Assembly: GCA_046331625.1 (NCBI GenBank)
Contig: JAXLQL010000001.1
Span: 124,001 to 188,000 of the forward strand
DNA from: JAXLQL01 sp046331625
GTDB taxonomy: Bacteria > Acidobacteriota > Terriglobia > Bryobacterales > Bryobacteraceae
Reading direction: 5' to 3'
Length of the DNA: 64,000 nucleotides
Shown here: one piece after another, positions 24,874 to 33,573 of the stretch
How positions within the stretch are numbered: the stretch's first letter is position 1
Layout of the letters: each line of letters begins with the position of its first letter
Notes under the pieces: model-generated
What the model was told of the DNA's origin: nothing
The model's input: the letters and a program-made list of their open reading frames with translations, nothing else
The model's database searches: none
Program-made: the position numbers and the translations under genes

Positions 24874-26154
24874 TTGCGTCCGTCAAACGTCCGCTACAAA
24901 GTGCTCGGCCTTGCCATGGTGTTGGCAGGCATCACTTATCTCGACCGGGTCTGCATCTCGATCACCGCTCCTTACATGATGAAAGAGTTCGGACTCGACA
25001 AGGCCCAGATGGGATGGGTGTTCGCGATCTTCCAACTCGCCTACGGGGCGTTCGAGATCCCTTCCGGGCACTGGGGAGACAAGATCGGGACCCGGCGTGT
25101 GTTGACGCGGATCGTGGTTTGGTGGTCTACCTTCACAATGGTGACGGCGGCGGCGTTCAACTACGCCTCGCTGTTGGCGATTCGGTTCCTCTTCGGCATC
25201 GGTGAAGCGGGAGCCTGGCCCAATGTTGCGCGGACCTTCTCGCGCTGGTTCCCGCTGGGGGAACGCGGCCGCGCTCAAGGCATCTTCTTCATGGGCGCGC
25301 ACACGGCCGGCGGACTCACGCCGCTGCTCGTGACAGTGCTTCTCGGCTACCTCCAGTGGCGCACGGTCTTCCTGATTTTCGGTTCTGTCGGATTCTTCTG
25401 GGCCCTCGCGTGGTGGACCTGGTTCCGCGACGAACCGTCTGAACACTCGGCTGTCAATCCCGCAGAGCTGGCCCTCATCCAGCAGGGGCGCGTTCCACAG
25501 GCGCGGCACGAACTCACCTGGGCTCGATGGAAGGAGTTGCTCTCGAACGCGAGCATTCTCGGGCTATGCGGCATGTACCTGACGCAGTCATACGGATTCG
25601 CCATGGCCATCACTTGGTTCCCCACCTACCTGCGTACGCAGCGTGGTTTCGAAGGACACGCCTGGTTTGGGATCCTGGCTGGGCTGCCGCTCATCATGAG
25701 CGTTCCCGCGGACTTGCTGGGTGGCATCGCCAGTGACCGCGCCAGCCGGCTCTACGGTCTCCGCAAGGGCCGCGCGATCGTCGGCGGCGGTTCGCTGTTT
25801 CTCGCCGGGCTGCTGTTCTGCGGAGGAGTGGTGGTGGAAAATCCATGGCTCTCGGCGATCCTTTTCGGCTTGGGCGGCGGGATGTCGACGTTTCTGCTCG
25901 GCGCGGCTTGGAGCACCTGCCTCGACATTGGGGGCGCGCACGCGGGCGTGGTGAGTGCGGCCATGAACACTGCCGGCCAAGTAGGCGCTTTCATCGCGCC
26001 GATTCTCACGGGCTACGTCACCGAGAAGCTCAACAATTGGTCATTCCCAATGTTCGTCACCGGCGCGCTCTACTGCCTGGGCGCGCTGTGCTGGTTCGCC
26101 ATCGACCCCGCTACGCGCGTCTGGGGCGATCCACATCACGACAACCACCCGTAA
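24874..26154 (+). CDS. MFS transporter, anion:cation symporter type (hexuronate/galactonate-like)
   Basis: 426 aa with 12 predicted membrane helices. Family marks are YLDRVCISITAPYMMKEFGLDK in helix 1, GWVFAIFQLAYGAFEIPSGHWGDKIGTRR and FGIGEAGAWPNVARTFSRWFP. These match the ACS family that imports hexuronates, galactonate or similar sugar acids with protons. TTG 24874 is taken as start because no in-frame ATG lies nearby upstream; the N-terminus (RPSNVRYKVLGLAMVL) fits. The divergent partner is an esterase, suggesting release and uptake of the same compound, which is an inference from position only. Confidence 0.87.
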   Translation: MRPSNVRYKVLGLAMVLAGITYLDRVCISITAPYMMKEFGLDKAQMGWVFAIFQLAYGAFEIPSGHWGDKIGTRRVLTRIVVWWSTFTMVTAAAFNYASLLAIRFLFGIGEAGAWPNVARTFSRWFPLGERGRAQGIFFMGAHTAGGLTPLLVTVLLGYLQWRTVFLIFGSVGFFWALAWWTWFRDEPSEHSAVNPAELALIQQGRVPQARHELTWARWKELLSNASILGLCGMYLTQSYGFAMAITWFPTYLRTQRGFEGHAWFGILAGLPLIMSVPADLLGGIASDRASRLYGLRKGRAIVGGGSLFLAGLLFCGGVVVENPWLSAILFGLGGGMSTFLLGAAWSTCLDIGGAHAGVVSAAMNTAGQVGAFIAPILTGYVTEKLNNWSFPMFVTGALYCLGALCWFAIDPATRVWGDPHHDNHP

Positions 26155-26212
26155 AGCAAATACATCAGCGATCCGATAGATAGATCGACCACCGGAGATC
26201 TCCACCCGAGGC

Positions 26213-29200
26213 ATGTCCCGCCGGATCGCTCTCGCTGTCTTGTGCGCGCTCGCGCCAGGGGCGTTGTACGCCCAGCGCCACCTGTTTCGCGAGTACGGCC
26301 AGAAGGACGGCCTCGGAAACCTGAGCGTGGAGTGCCTCTACCAAGACCGGGCGGGCTTCGTGTGGATCGGTACCGAAAACGGCTTGTTCCGGTATGACGG
26401 CAAGCACATCATCGACTTCGGAACCGGAGCCGGGCTGGCGGGCAACTATGTGCAAGCGTTGCATCAGAGCCAAGACGGAACTCTGTGGGTAACCACCAAC
26501 CACGGGCTCTCGCGGCTCGAGGGATCGCGCTTCGTTCGCGCCGAGATCCCGCTGCCGCCCGCCGGGCAGATGTTCATCAAGAACGCAATCGGCTCTGATT
26601 CGATGGGTGTCGTGTACGCCGCCTACTTCGGAGGCGTGGTCATCTGGCGCAAGACAGGAAAGAGATGGCAGCCGAAGACTGCGCCGTTTCCGGATGGCCT
26701 GAGCGGGCGCAATCGAGGTCTGGCGGTGGACGATAGCGACGTAGTCTACCTCGGCTGCGGCGACCATCTGTGCCGGCTCGAAAATGACAAGCTGGAACTC
26801 TTGGGCGACGGGCTCCCCGAAGAACCGTGGGATGTGATTTTTCCCCATCCTTCCGGCGACCTTTATGTGCGCAGCGAGAAGTCGCTGTGGGTACGCCGTG
26901 GAGGCCGCGCCGCATTCGAACCGGCGCCGGGTAACGTGGGTCCGGTTTCCGATCGCCGGGCCGCGCTCGCGGTTGACAGCGCGGGGCGGTTGCTGGCCAC
27001 CACGCGAACCGGGTTGGCCGTATTGGAAGGCGCCTCGTGGCGGCCAGTGGGGCTGAGCGAAGGTTTGCCTGCGCACTCGGCCGGATCGCTGCTGGTGGAC
27101 CGCGAGGGATCGGTTTGGATCGGCACCGTGGGAACAGGTTTGTTCCGTTGGCTCGGATACCGGCAGTGGGAAGCATGGACGCGGTTCGAGGGGCTCGACG
27201 ATCCCTATGTTTGGTCCGTGGTCCGCGACAAGCGAGGGCGCGTCTGGGTGGGAACCGACACCGGCATCTTCGCTACCGATCCATCCGCCTCGAACACGTT
27301 TTCGAAAGCGGAACCCTCCGAAGGCTCCGTATACGCCTTGGCCGAAACGCCCGATGGCGCGGTCTGGGCTGGAGACAACCGCGGGGCATTGATGCGTATT
27401 CTCCCGGGAAGCCGGGCCTTCCGGTTCGGCACTGCGGCGGGAATCGACCTGCGCAACATCCGCCGCATCTTCTATGCATCAGACCGGCGGTTGTGGCTGC
27501 TCGGCAGCTTCGGCATCTTTCGCAGTACGGCCGATCCGGTGGAGACAGCGCCGCGGTCGCTGCGCTTCGAGCGAATCGTTCCCGAGGGCACTACCGATCG
27601 CGACAGCTTCTGGGAAGGCGTGCAGGACTCGCGCGGCCGTTTGTGGCTCGGGTCCACGAAAGGAATCACGCTCATCGAAGGCTCCACGCAGCGCCTCTTT
27701 ACCCAGAAAGACGGGCTGCGTCTCAAGATGGTGAACACCATCGCACCGGCGCCCGACGGGCAAAGCGTGTGGATCGGCTATCGCGACCCAGCGCCGCTTT
27801 CGGTGATCCGCTCGACGGCGGCAGGCTGGCAGATCGAGCACGTCACCGCGCCGGGGAGTCCACAATCGGCGTTCGTCGTCTTCCTCGGAGCGGATCCGCA
27901 AGGGGGCATTTGGGCGGGCACGGACCGCGGCGTCTACCAGTTTGGCGGCAGCATCTGGCGCCGCTTCACGTCGCAAGACGGACTGGTCTGGGATGACTGC
28001 AACAGCCGGGCGCTTCATTTCGATGCGAGTGGACGCGCGTGGATCGGCACCAGCCGAGGGTTGTCGAGCTACGCGCCTCCCCAGGTACAGGCGGCCACGG
28101 TCCCCACCACAGTGATTACGGGTTTCCATCTCGGAGACAAAGCATTCGCTCCCGGAGACGAAGTGCGGGTGCCATTTCGTCAAAACGCCTTCGCCGTGGA
28201 TTTCGCGGCTCTCTCGTTCGTGAATGAGGCGGCCAACAGCTTTCGCTATCGCTTGATCCGGCGTGGCGCGCTGGGCCAGGAAAAGGGCGCCGAGTGGGAG
28301 GAAACCGGCGAGAGCCTTTTGCGATATCCGAACCTGGCTCCGGGAACCTATCGATTCGAGGTGTTAGGCCGGGCAGCGAACGGGAGTTGGGGCACGCATC
28401 CGGCCAGCTTGGCCTTCGCGATCGAGCCGCCTTGGTACGCCGCGGCCTGGTTCTATCTCGCCTCGGCCGCTTCAGTGGCGCTCGCCTTGGTGGTGATGTG
28501 GCGGCTGCGCGCGATCAAGCACGCCACGGACCGCCGGCGGTTGGAAGCTGTCATCGCCCAACGTACGGGAGAACTCGAGCAAGCCAAGAATCGCGCCGAA
28601 GAGGCCAGCCGCCTCAAGAGCGAGTTCCTCGCCAACGTGAGCCACGAAATTCGAACGCCGATGAATGGCATCCTCGGGATGACGCAATTGGCGTTGGCCA
28701 CGCAGCTCGATCCGGAGCAGTCCGAGTACATGGAAACCGCCAAGTCGTCGGCCGAGTCACTGCTGGCGGTGCTCAACGACATCTTGGATCTTTCGAAGAT
28801 CGAAGCAGGCAAGCTCGACATATCCGAAGAGCCGTTCGATCCGGCGGCGTGTGTGCGCGATGCGGTCCGCACCATGCAGGCAAGCGCGCGCCAGAAGGGC
28901 TTGTCGCTCGAGTGCCGGCTCGGCCTGGGCTTGCCGCGCATGGTGTTGGGGGACGGACTTCGTCTGCGCCAAGTGCTGCTCAATCTCACCGGCAACGCCA
29001 TCAAGTTCACGCATCAGGGAGCCGTGGAAGTAGAGGTCCAGGTAGAAAGCGCCGATGCCAACTCGGCCATGTTTCGGTTCTCGGTAACCGATACCGGCAT
29101 CGGTATCGCGCCCGAAAAACAGGACGTGATCTTCGAGCGCTTCCGTCAGGCTGACGGTTCGACGACGCGCAAATACGGCGGTACGGGCCTCGGGCTTTCC

Positions 29201-29761
29201 ATCTCACGCAAGATCGTGGAATTGATGGGTGGCGAACTCAGACTCGAAAGCTCCTCGGGCGTGGGCAGTTGCTTCTTCTTCACGATTCGCCTCAGATCGG
29301 CCGCGGCGGCTCTAGCCGCGGAATTGCCTGCGCCGGCCGCCGATGGCTACGCCGCGCCGGTGAGCGTGCTGCTGGCCGAGGACAATCCCGTGAATCAACG
29401 CGTAGTACAACGCATGCTCGAGCGCGCAGGACACAGCGTTCACATCGTGAGCAATGGAGCCGACGCGCTCCGTGCGATGGACGAGGTTGCCTACGGACTA
29501 GTGCTGATGGACGTGCAGATGCCGATCATGGACGGGTTCGAGGCTACGCGCCGGATCCGCGCACGGGAGGATGGGACTGGCCGCCACACTCCGATCATCG
29601 CGCTCACGGCCAATGCGATGAAGGGCGACAAGGAGCGGTGCGTGGCGGCGGGTATGGACGGATATCTGGCGAAGCCCGTCCATCAAGCCGATCTGCTCGA
29701 AGCCGTCCGCACCCATGGCTACGGGGCATCCGCAAGGCAATCCCCGGCACCGATACACTAG
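26213..29761 (+). CDS. Propeller-type hybrid sensor histidine kinase/response regulator
   Basis: 1182 aa. After a signal peptide, residues about 25-630 hold two-component-regulator propeller repeats (DRAGFVWIGTENGLFRYDG, DKRGRVWVGTDTGIF, DASGRAWIGTSRGLSSY). A Y_Y_Y-like strand domain follows (about 640-740), then one membrane helix (about 745-765). HisKA has the phosphorylated His811 in FLANVSHEIRTPMNGI; HATPase_c has NAIKFTHQG, TDTGIGIAPE and GTGLGLSIS. A C-terminal receiver has Asp1100 in LMDVQMPIMDG and Lys in YLAKPVH. The propeller faces the periplasm and probably senses a glycan or breakdown product, as in related Bacteroidetes systems. It is followed 5 bases later by a metallophosphatase gene. 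Confidence 0.92.
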   Translation: MSRRIALAVLCALAPGALYAQRHLFREYGQKDGLGNLSVECLYQDRAGFVWIGTENGLFRYDGKHIIDFGTGAGLAGNYVQALHQSQDGTLWVTTNHGLSRLEGSRFVRAEIPLPPAGQMFIKNAIGSDSMGVVYAAYFGGVVIWRKTGKRWQPKTAPFPDGLSGRNRGLAVDDSDVVYLGCGDHLCRLENDKLELLGDGLPEEPWDVIFPHPSGDLYVRSEKSLWVRRGGRAAFEPAPGNVGPVSDRRAALAVDSAGRLLATTRTGLAVLEGASWRPVGLSEGLPAHSAGSLLVDREGSVWIGTVGTGLFRWLGYRQWEAWTRFEGLDDPYVWSVVRDKRGRVWVGTDTGIFATDPSASNTFSKAEPSEGSVYALAETPDGAVWAGDNRGALMRILPGSRAFRFGTAAGIDLRNIRRIFYASDRRLWLLGSFGIFRSTADPVETAPRSLRFERIVPEGTTDRDSFWEGVQDSRGRLWLGSTKGITLIEGSTQRLFTQKDGLRLKMVNTIAPAPDGQSVWIGYRDPAPLSVIRSTAAGWQIEHVTAPGSPQSAFVVFLGADPQGGIWAGTDRGVYQFGGSIWRRFTSQDGLVWDDCNSRALHFDASGRAWIGTSRGLSSYAPPQVQAATVPTTVITGFHLGDKAFAPGDEVRVPFRQNAFAVDFAALSFVNEAANSFRYRLIRRGALGQEKGAEWEETGESLLRYPNLAPGTYRFEVLGRAANGSWGTHPASLAFAIEPPWYAAAWFYLASAASVALALVVMWRLRAIKHATDRRRLEAVIAQRTGELEQAKNRAEEASRLKSEFLANVSHEIRTPMNGILGMTQLALATQLDPEQSEYMETAKSSAESLLAVLNDILDLSKIEAGKLDISEEPFDPAACVRDAVRTMQASARQKGLSLECRLGLGLPRMVLGDGLRLRQVLLNLTGNAIKFTHQGAVEVEVQVESADANSAMFRFSVTDTGIGIAPEKQDVIFERFRQADGSTTRKYGGTGLGLSISRKIVELMGGELRLESSSGVGSCFFFTIRLRSAAAALAAELPAPAADGYAAPVSVLLAEDNPVNQRVVQRMLERAGHSVHIVSNGADALRAMDEVAYGLVLMDVQMPIMDGFEATRRIRAREDGTGRHTPIIALTANAMKGDKERCVAAGMDGYLAKPVHQADLLEAVRTHGYGASARQSPAPIH

Positions 29762-29766
29762 AGGGC

Positions 29767-31128
29767 ATGTCCCGTTGCGCGACGCTCCTGCTCTGGCTCG
29801 CGGTGTCTCTAGTGGCCGCGGTGGATGCCGGGAAAGATCCTTTTCTCGTCAAGCCCTACCTGCAACTTGGCCGGAATCCGCGCATTGGGCTCGCGCTGCT
29901 GTGGCACACTGCCGATCGCGATGCGAACTTCGCCGTGCAGACCAGAACCACGGGGGCCTGGAGCGCTTCTCAGCCAGCGGTGTCGCGCCGCATCTCAGTC
30001 TCGGGCATTGAGCCGCACCGCGTATGGTCAGTAGCGCTTTCGGCGCCGAAACCCGGATCGCGATTCGCCTATCGCGTGCAACTCGATGGCGCGGTGGTGT
30101 TCGAGGGGGAAACCCTACAGCGGCCGGGCCGCGGCACGCCGCATCGATTCGCTGTCTTCGGCGACTGCGGACAGAACACGCCGGCGCAAAGACAAATTGC
30201 TTATCGCGTGTTTCAAACAAAACCCGACTTCCTGTTCATCACGGGCGACATCGTCTACAGCCGCGGACGCATTTCCGAGTACCGCGAAAAGTACTTCCCC
30301 ATCTACGGCGCGGCGCAGGCATCTCCTGAAACCGGCGCGCCGCTGCTTGCTTCTACCCTGTTTGCCGCCTCGCCCGGCAATCATGACATCGCCGAGAAGG
30401 ACTTCGAAAAGTACCCGGACACGCAAGCCTACTACTACTATTGGCAGCAGCCTCTGAATGGCCCGTTGGGCGAGCCGGGTGCGTTCACCTCGAAGACAGA
30501 AGGCGCGGCTCCCTTCGTGGATGCGTTTCGGAAGGCGGCGGGCGCGGACTATCCGCGCATGGCGAACTTCTCTTTCGACTACGGCAACGCGCACTGGACC
30601 GTGCTCGACGCCAATCCCTACACCGACTGGACCAAGCCCGAACTGCGCGACTGGCTCATCGCTGACCTCCGCGCTGCATCCAGGGCTCAGTGGCGGTTCG
30701 TCGGGTTCCATCACCCCGGCTTCAATTCCTCAAAGGCCCACTTCTCGGAGCAACGGATGCGGGTTCTCGCGCCCGTGTTTGAAACGCTGGGGGTGGATAT
30801 TGTTTTTGCCGGCCATGTCCACAACTACCAGCGCACGTTCCCGATGCTCTATGACCCGTTCACGTCAAAGTGGACGCTCGACCGCGACTACGACGGAGCT
30901 AACCGCACGAAGCCCAAGGGCGTGATCTACCTAGTGACCGGAGCCGGTGGCGCCAAGCTCTACAACCCGGAACAGCAGGACGACCGGGCCTCGATGCAGG
31001 AGTTCACCCACGTGTTCCTCTCGAAGATCAACTCCTTCACGCTCGTGGAGACCGAGCGCCGCAAGCTCACCGTTCGCCAGATCGATGTCGACGGAAAGGA
31101 AATCGACCGCTTCATGGTCACCCGCTGA
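29767..31128 (+). CDS. Exported metallophosphoesterase (purple-acid-phosphatase-like)
   Basis: 453 aa with signal peptide (MSRCATLLLWLAVSLVAAVDAG). An N-terminal Fn3-like part (about 25-130) precedes a calcineurin-type phosphoesterase domain. Metal-binding motifs occur in the expected order: VFGDCG, FLFITGDIVY, AASPGNHDIAEKD, GFHHPGF and FAGHVHNYQRTFP. The layout is that of purple acid phosphatases, which hydrolyse phosphate esters in the periplasm or outside. The frame is open to 29269, but that part overlaps the kinase gene; ATG 29767 starts the signal peptide. It lies in a tight cluster with the kinase before it and the peptidase-esterase fusion after it. Confidence 0.86.
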   Translation: MSRCATLLLWLAVSLVAAVDAGKDPFLVKPYLQLGRNPRIGLALLWHTADRDANFAVQTRTTGAWSASQPAVSRRISVSGIEPHRVWSVALSAPKPGSRFAYRVQLDGAVVFEGETLQRPGRGTPHRFAVFGDCGQNTPAQRQIAYRVFQTKPDFLFITGDIVYSRGRISEYREKYFPIYGAAQASPETGAPLLASTLFAASPGNHDIAEKDFEKYPDTQAYYYYWQQPLNGPLGEPGAFTSKTEGAAPFVDAFRKAAGADYPRMANFSFDYGNAHWTVLDANPYTDWTKPELRDWLIADLRAASRAQWRFVGFHHPGFNSSKAHFSEQRMRVLAPVFETLGVDIVFAGHVHNYQRTFPMLYDPFTSKWTLDRDYDGANRTKPKGVIYLVTGAGGAKLYNPEQQDDRASMQEFTHVFLSKINSFTLVETERRKLTVRQIDVDGKEIDRFMVTR

Positions 31129-31129
31129 G

Positions 31130-33259
31130 ATGCAATTCCTGCTGCTTGCCTTCGCCGCCGCTGCTGCATTCGCGCAAGAGCGCGTGAGCATTCGGAGTTC
31201 TCTCGACGGCGCGGAGCAGCCGGCGCTCGCCGAGATTCCCGCTGGAGCGGGGCCCGTACCGTTGTTGGTGCATCTGCATTCGTGGTCGGCCACGTTCGAC
31301 AAATCCTCCGACATCGAACTGGCCGTGGCGGAAGCACGCAAACGCGGCTGGGCGTTCGTGTCGCCCAATTTTCGCGGACCGAACGAAACACCGGAGGCTT
31401 GCGGCTCTGACTTGGCCGTGCAAGACGTACTCGACTCGGTGGCCTACATGAAGTCGCGCGCCAAGATCGATGAACGCCGCATCTACGTGATGGGCAGTTC
31501 CGGCGGCGGGTACATGACGCTGGTGATGGCAGCGCGCGCGCCGCACGTCTGGGCTGCGGCTTCATCGTGGGTGCCTATCTCGGATTTGCCGGCTTGGTAT
31601 GACTTCTCGAAGTCCAAGAACTCGCGCTACTGGAAGATGATGGAGGGCTGCTTCGGCAGCGGTCCGCATGCCGGGTTCCCGGTGCAGCAATATCTCCAGC
31701 GGTCACCAATCCACTTCTTGCGGCTTGCGCAGGGGCTGCCGCTCGATATCAACACCGGGATTCAAGACGGCCACACGGGATCGGTTCCGGTGAGTCACTC
31801 GATCCGGGCATTCAATGTACTCGCTCCGGCGGCGCGGCGAGTTTCCGACGCGGACATTGAGGACATGGTGCGCGAAGCGAAGATTCCGGCGCGGCTGGCC
31901 GCGGAGAAGGAAACCGAAGAACGCAAACGGCCAATTCTGTTTCGGCGATCGGCGGGCTCGGTTCGCCTCACGGTCTTCGATGCCGGGCATGAGGGTGACT
32001 TCCCCACTGCGATTCGGTGGCTCGAAAGGCACGTTCGCCCGGTGGGTGTGATGGACCTTTCCTTGCAGGACAACCAGGTGCTGCAGCGCGATGCGTCCGG
32101 GCACGCGAAGGTTCCTGTTCCGGCTGGCGTCGAGGTCGAAACGCGCATCAACTCTGGCCCGTGGACTCGCGGCGCGGCTACGCTCGCCACCGGCGGGCCC
32201 TATACCGTCGAATACAAGCTGCCAGGTGGCACAGTCGCCCGGCGCTCGAACATCTTCGTGGGTGATCTGTGGATCCTGGCCGGTCAATCGAACATGGTGG
32301 GGCGCGCTCCGGTCACCGAGATCACAGCGCCCGACCCGATGGTGCAGATGATGACTCCCGCCGACACGTGGGAACTCGCGCGCGAACCACTGCATGAGCG
32401 CATCACGCGAGACGGTAGAGAAATCGGCGCCGGTCTCGGGCTGGCGTTCGCGAAAGAGATGGTCCGGCGCACGCGCGTTCCCATCGGGCTCATCCCCACA
32501 GCGGTGGGCGGAACTTCGCTCGAACAGTGGGACCCTGCCCACGCTCCGAAACAATTTCGCCGTTGTTTGTATGGCAACTTCGTGGCGCGCGCCAAGCTGG
32601 CTGGAGGCCGCGTAAAGGGCGTCCTTTGGTATCAAGGCGAAGCCGACGCTTCCAAGATGGATACGGCGTCCACCTATCTCGCGCGCTTCCGGGCTTTGGT
32701 CGAGGCGATGCGCTCCGATCTCGGACAGCCCGATCTCCCCGTCTACTCCGCCCAACTCTCGCGCCACGTCGCGGCCGAATCGGAGGGATGGAATGTGGTG
32801 CAAGAAGCCCAACGCAAAGCCGAACTCGAGATCCCGCACACGGGCATGGTGGCAGGCATCGATCTGACGCTTACTGATCCGATTCATCTCGACGGACCGA
32901 GCCTGCAGACGCTGGGGCGGCGATTTGCCACGCGGGTACTCGATGGTCCCGCACCGCGTCTCGAGTCCGCCACCTGGGACAACCAGTTTCAACTCCGGCT
33001 GCACTTCTCGTCGAAGCTGCGTGCCGACGGTGTCATCCGCGGATTCGAACTCAACCTGCCCGCAGCCTATCACGCGTGGTTCGATCCGAAGAACGGCGAC
33101 GTGTTGATCGGCGTGCGCGTGCCTGCCAGCGCGTCGAAGCTCGAGCTCTGGTACGGCCGCGGTCTCAACCCCGTCTGCAACGTTCGCGACGCGCGCGGCT
33201 TGGCGCTGCCGGTTTTCGGACCTTACGAACTTCCTCTTCCCAAGGAGCTTGCGAAATGA
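31130..33259 (+). CDS. S9-like alpha/beta hydrolase fused to sialate O-acetylesterase (SASA) domain
   Basis: 709 aa with signal peptide (MQFLLLAFAAAAAFAQ). Residues about 20-310 form an alpha/beta-hydrolase of the prolyl-oligopeptidase type, with nucleophile in VMGSSGGGYMTLV and His in DAGHEGD. The rest is an SGNH/SASA esterase: catalytic Ser in LAGQSNMVG, a GGTSLEQWDP block, GVLWYQGEAD and the His region in TDPIHLDGPSLQTLG. SASA enzymes remove acetyl groups from sialic acids or plant glycans. The start is one base after the phosphatase stop codon, and its own TGA overlaps the next ATG, so it sits in a coupled operon. Natural fusions of these two folds are uncommon. Confidence 0.82.
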   Translation: MQFLLLAFAAAAAFAQERVSIRSSLDGAEQPALAEIPAGAGPVPLLVHLHSWSATFDKSSDIELAVAEARKRGWAFVSPNFRGPNETPEACGSDLAVQDVLDSVAYMKSRAKIDERRIYVMGSSGGGYMTLVMAARAPHVWAAASSWVPISDLPAWYDFSKSKNSRYWKMMEGCFGSGPHAGFPVQQYLQRSPIHFLRLAQGLPLDINTGIQDGHTGSVPVSHSIRAFNVLAPAARRVSDADIEDMVREAKIPARLAAEKETEERKRPILFRRSAGSVRLTVFDAGHEGDFPTAIRWLERHVRPVGVMDLSLQDNQVLQRDASGHAKVPVPAGVEVETRINSGPWTRGAATLATGGPYTVEYKLPGGTVARRSNIFVGDLWILAGQSNMVGRAPVTEITAPDPMVQMMTPADTWELAREPLHERITRDGREIGAGLGLAFAKEMVRRTRVPIGLIPTAVGGTSLEQWDPAHAPKQFRRCLYGNFVARAKLAGGRVKGVLWYQGEADASKMDTASTYLARFRALVEAMRSDLGQPDLPVYSAQLSRHVAAESEGWNVVQEAQRKAELEIPHTGMVAGIDLTLTDPIHLDGPSLQTLGRRFATRVLDGPAPRLESATWDNQFQLRLHFSSKLRADGVIRGFELNLPAAYHAWFDPKNGDVLIGVRVPASASKLELWYGRGLNPVCNVRDARGLALPVFGPYELPLPKELAK

Positions 33260-33570
33260 TCTCCGCTTTGCTGCTCGCATCCGAGCTCACTCTGACGGCA
33301 CTGGTGGTCGACACCGGATGCTACGTGAGCCACAACACCAAGGGTCCACAGCACGTCAACTGCGCGACGGCTTGCGCCAAGAACGGAGTGCCGCTGGCGC
33401 TGCTTGAAGAGAAGTCCGGGACGGTGTATTTGCCCATCGCGGTGGACCACAAGAATCCCAACACGAAGCTGATGCCGTTCATTGAAAAGCAGGTGAAGGT
33501 GACGGGAGTGTTGATCGAGAAAGGCGGCATCAAGGGCATCGCCGTGAAGACCGTGGAGGCGGCGAAGTAG
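33256..33570 (+). CDS. Small exported Cys/His protein of unknown function
   Basis: 104 aa. A hydrophobic N-terminus (MISALLLASELTLTALVVD) precedes a short domain with GCYVSHNTKGPQH and NCATACAKNGVPLALL, then YLPIAVDHKNPNTKLMPFI and an OB-like VKVTGVLIEKGGIKGIAV. The Cys, His, Cys and Cys residues could bind a metal or haem, but no CxxCH is present. The ATG overlaps the TGA of the SASA fusion (ATGA), and the oxidoreductase start follows its stop by 3 bases, so it belongs to the same transcript. I do not recognise a named family. Confidence 0.72.
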   Translation: MISALLLASELTLTALVVDTGCYVSHNTKGPQHVNCATACAKNGVPLALLEEKSGTVYLPIAVDHKNPNTKLMPFIEKQVKVTGVLIEKGGIKGIAVKTVEAAK

Positions 33571-33573
33571 CGT

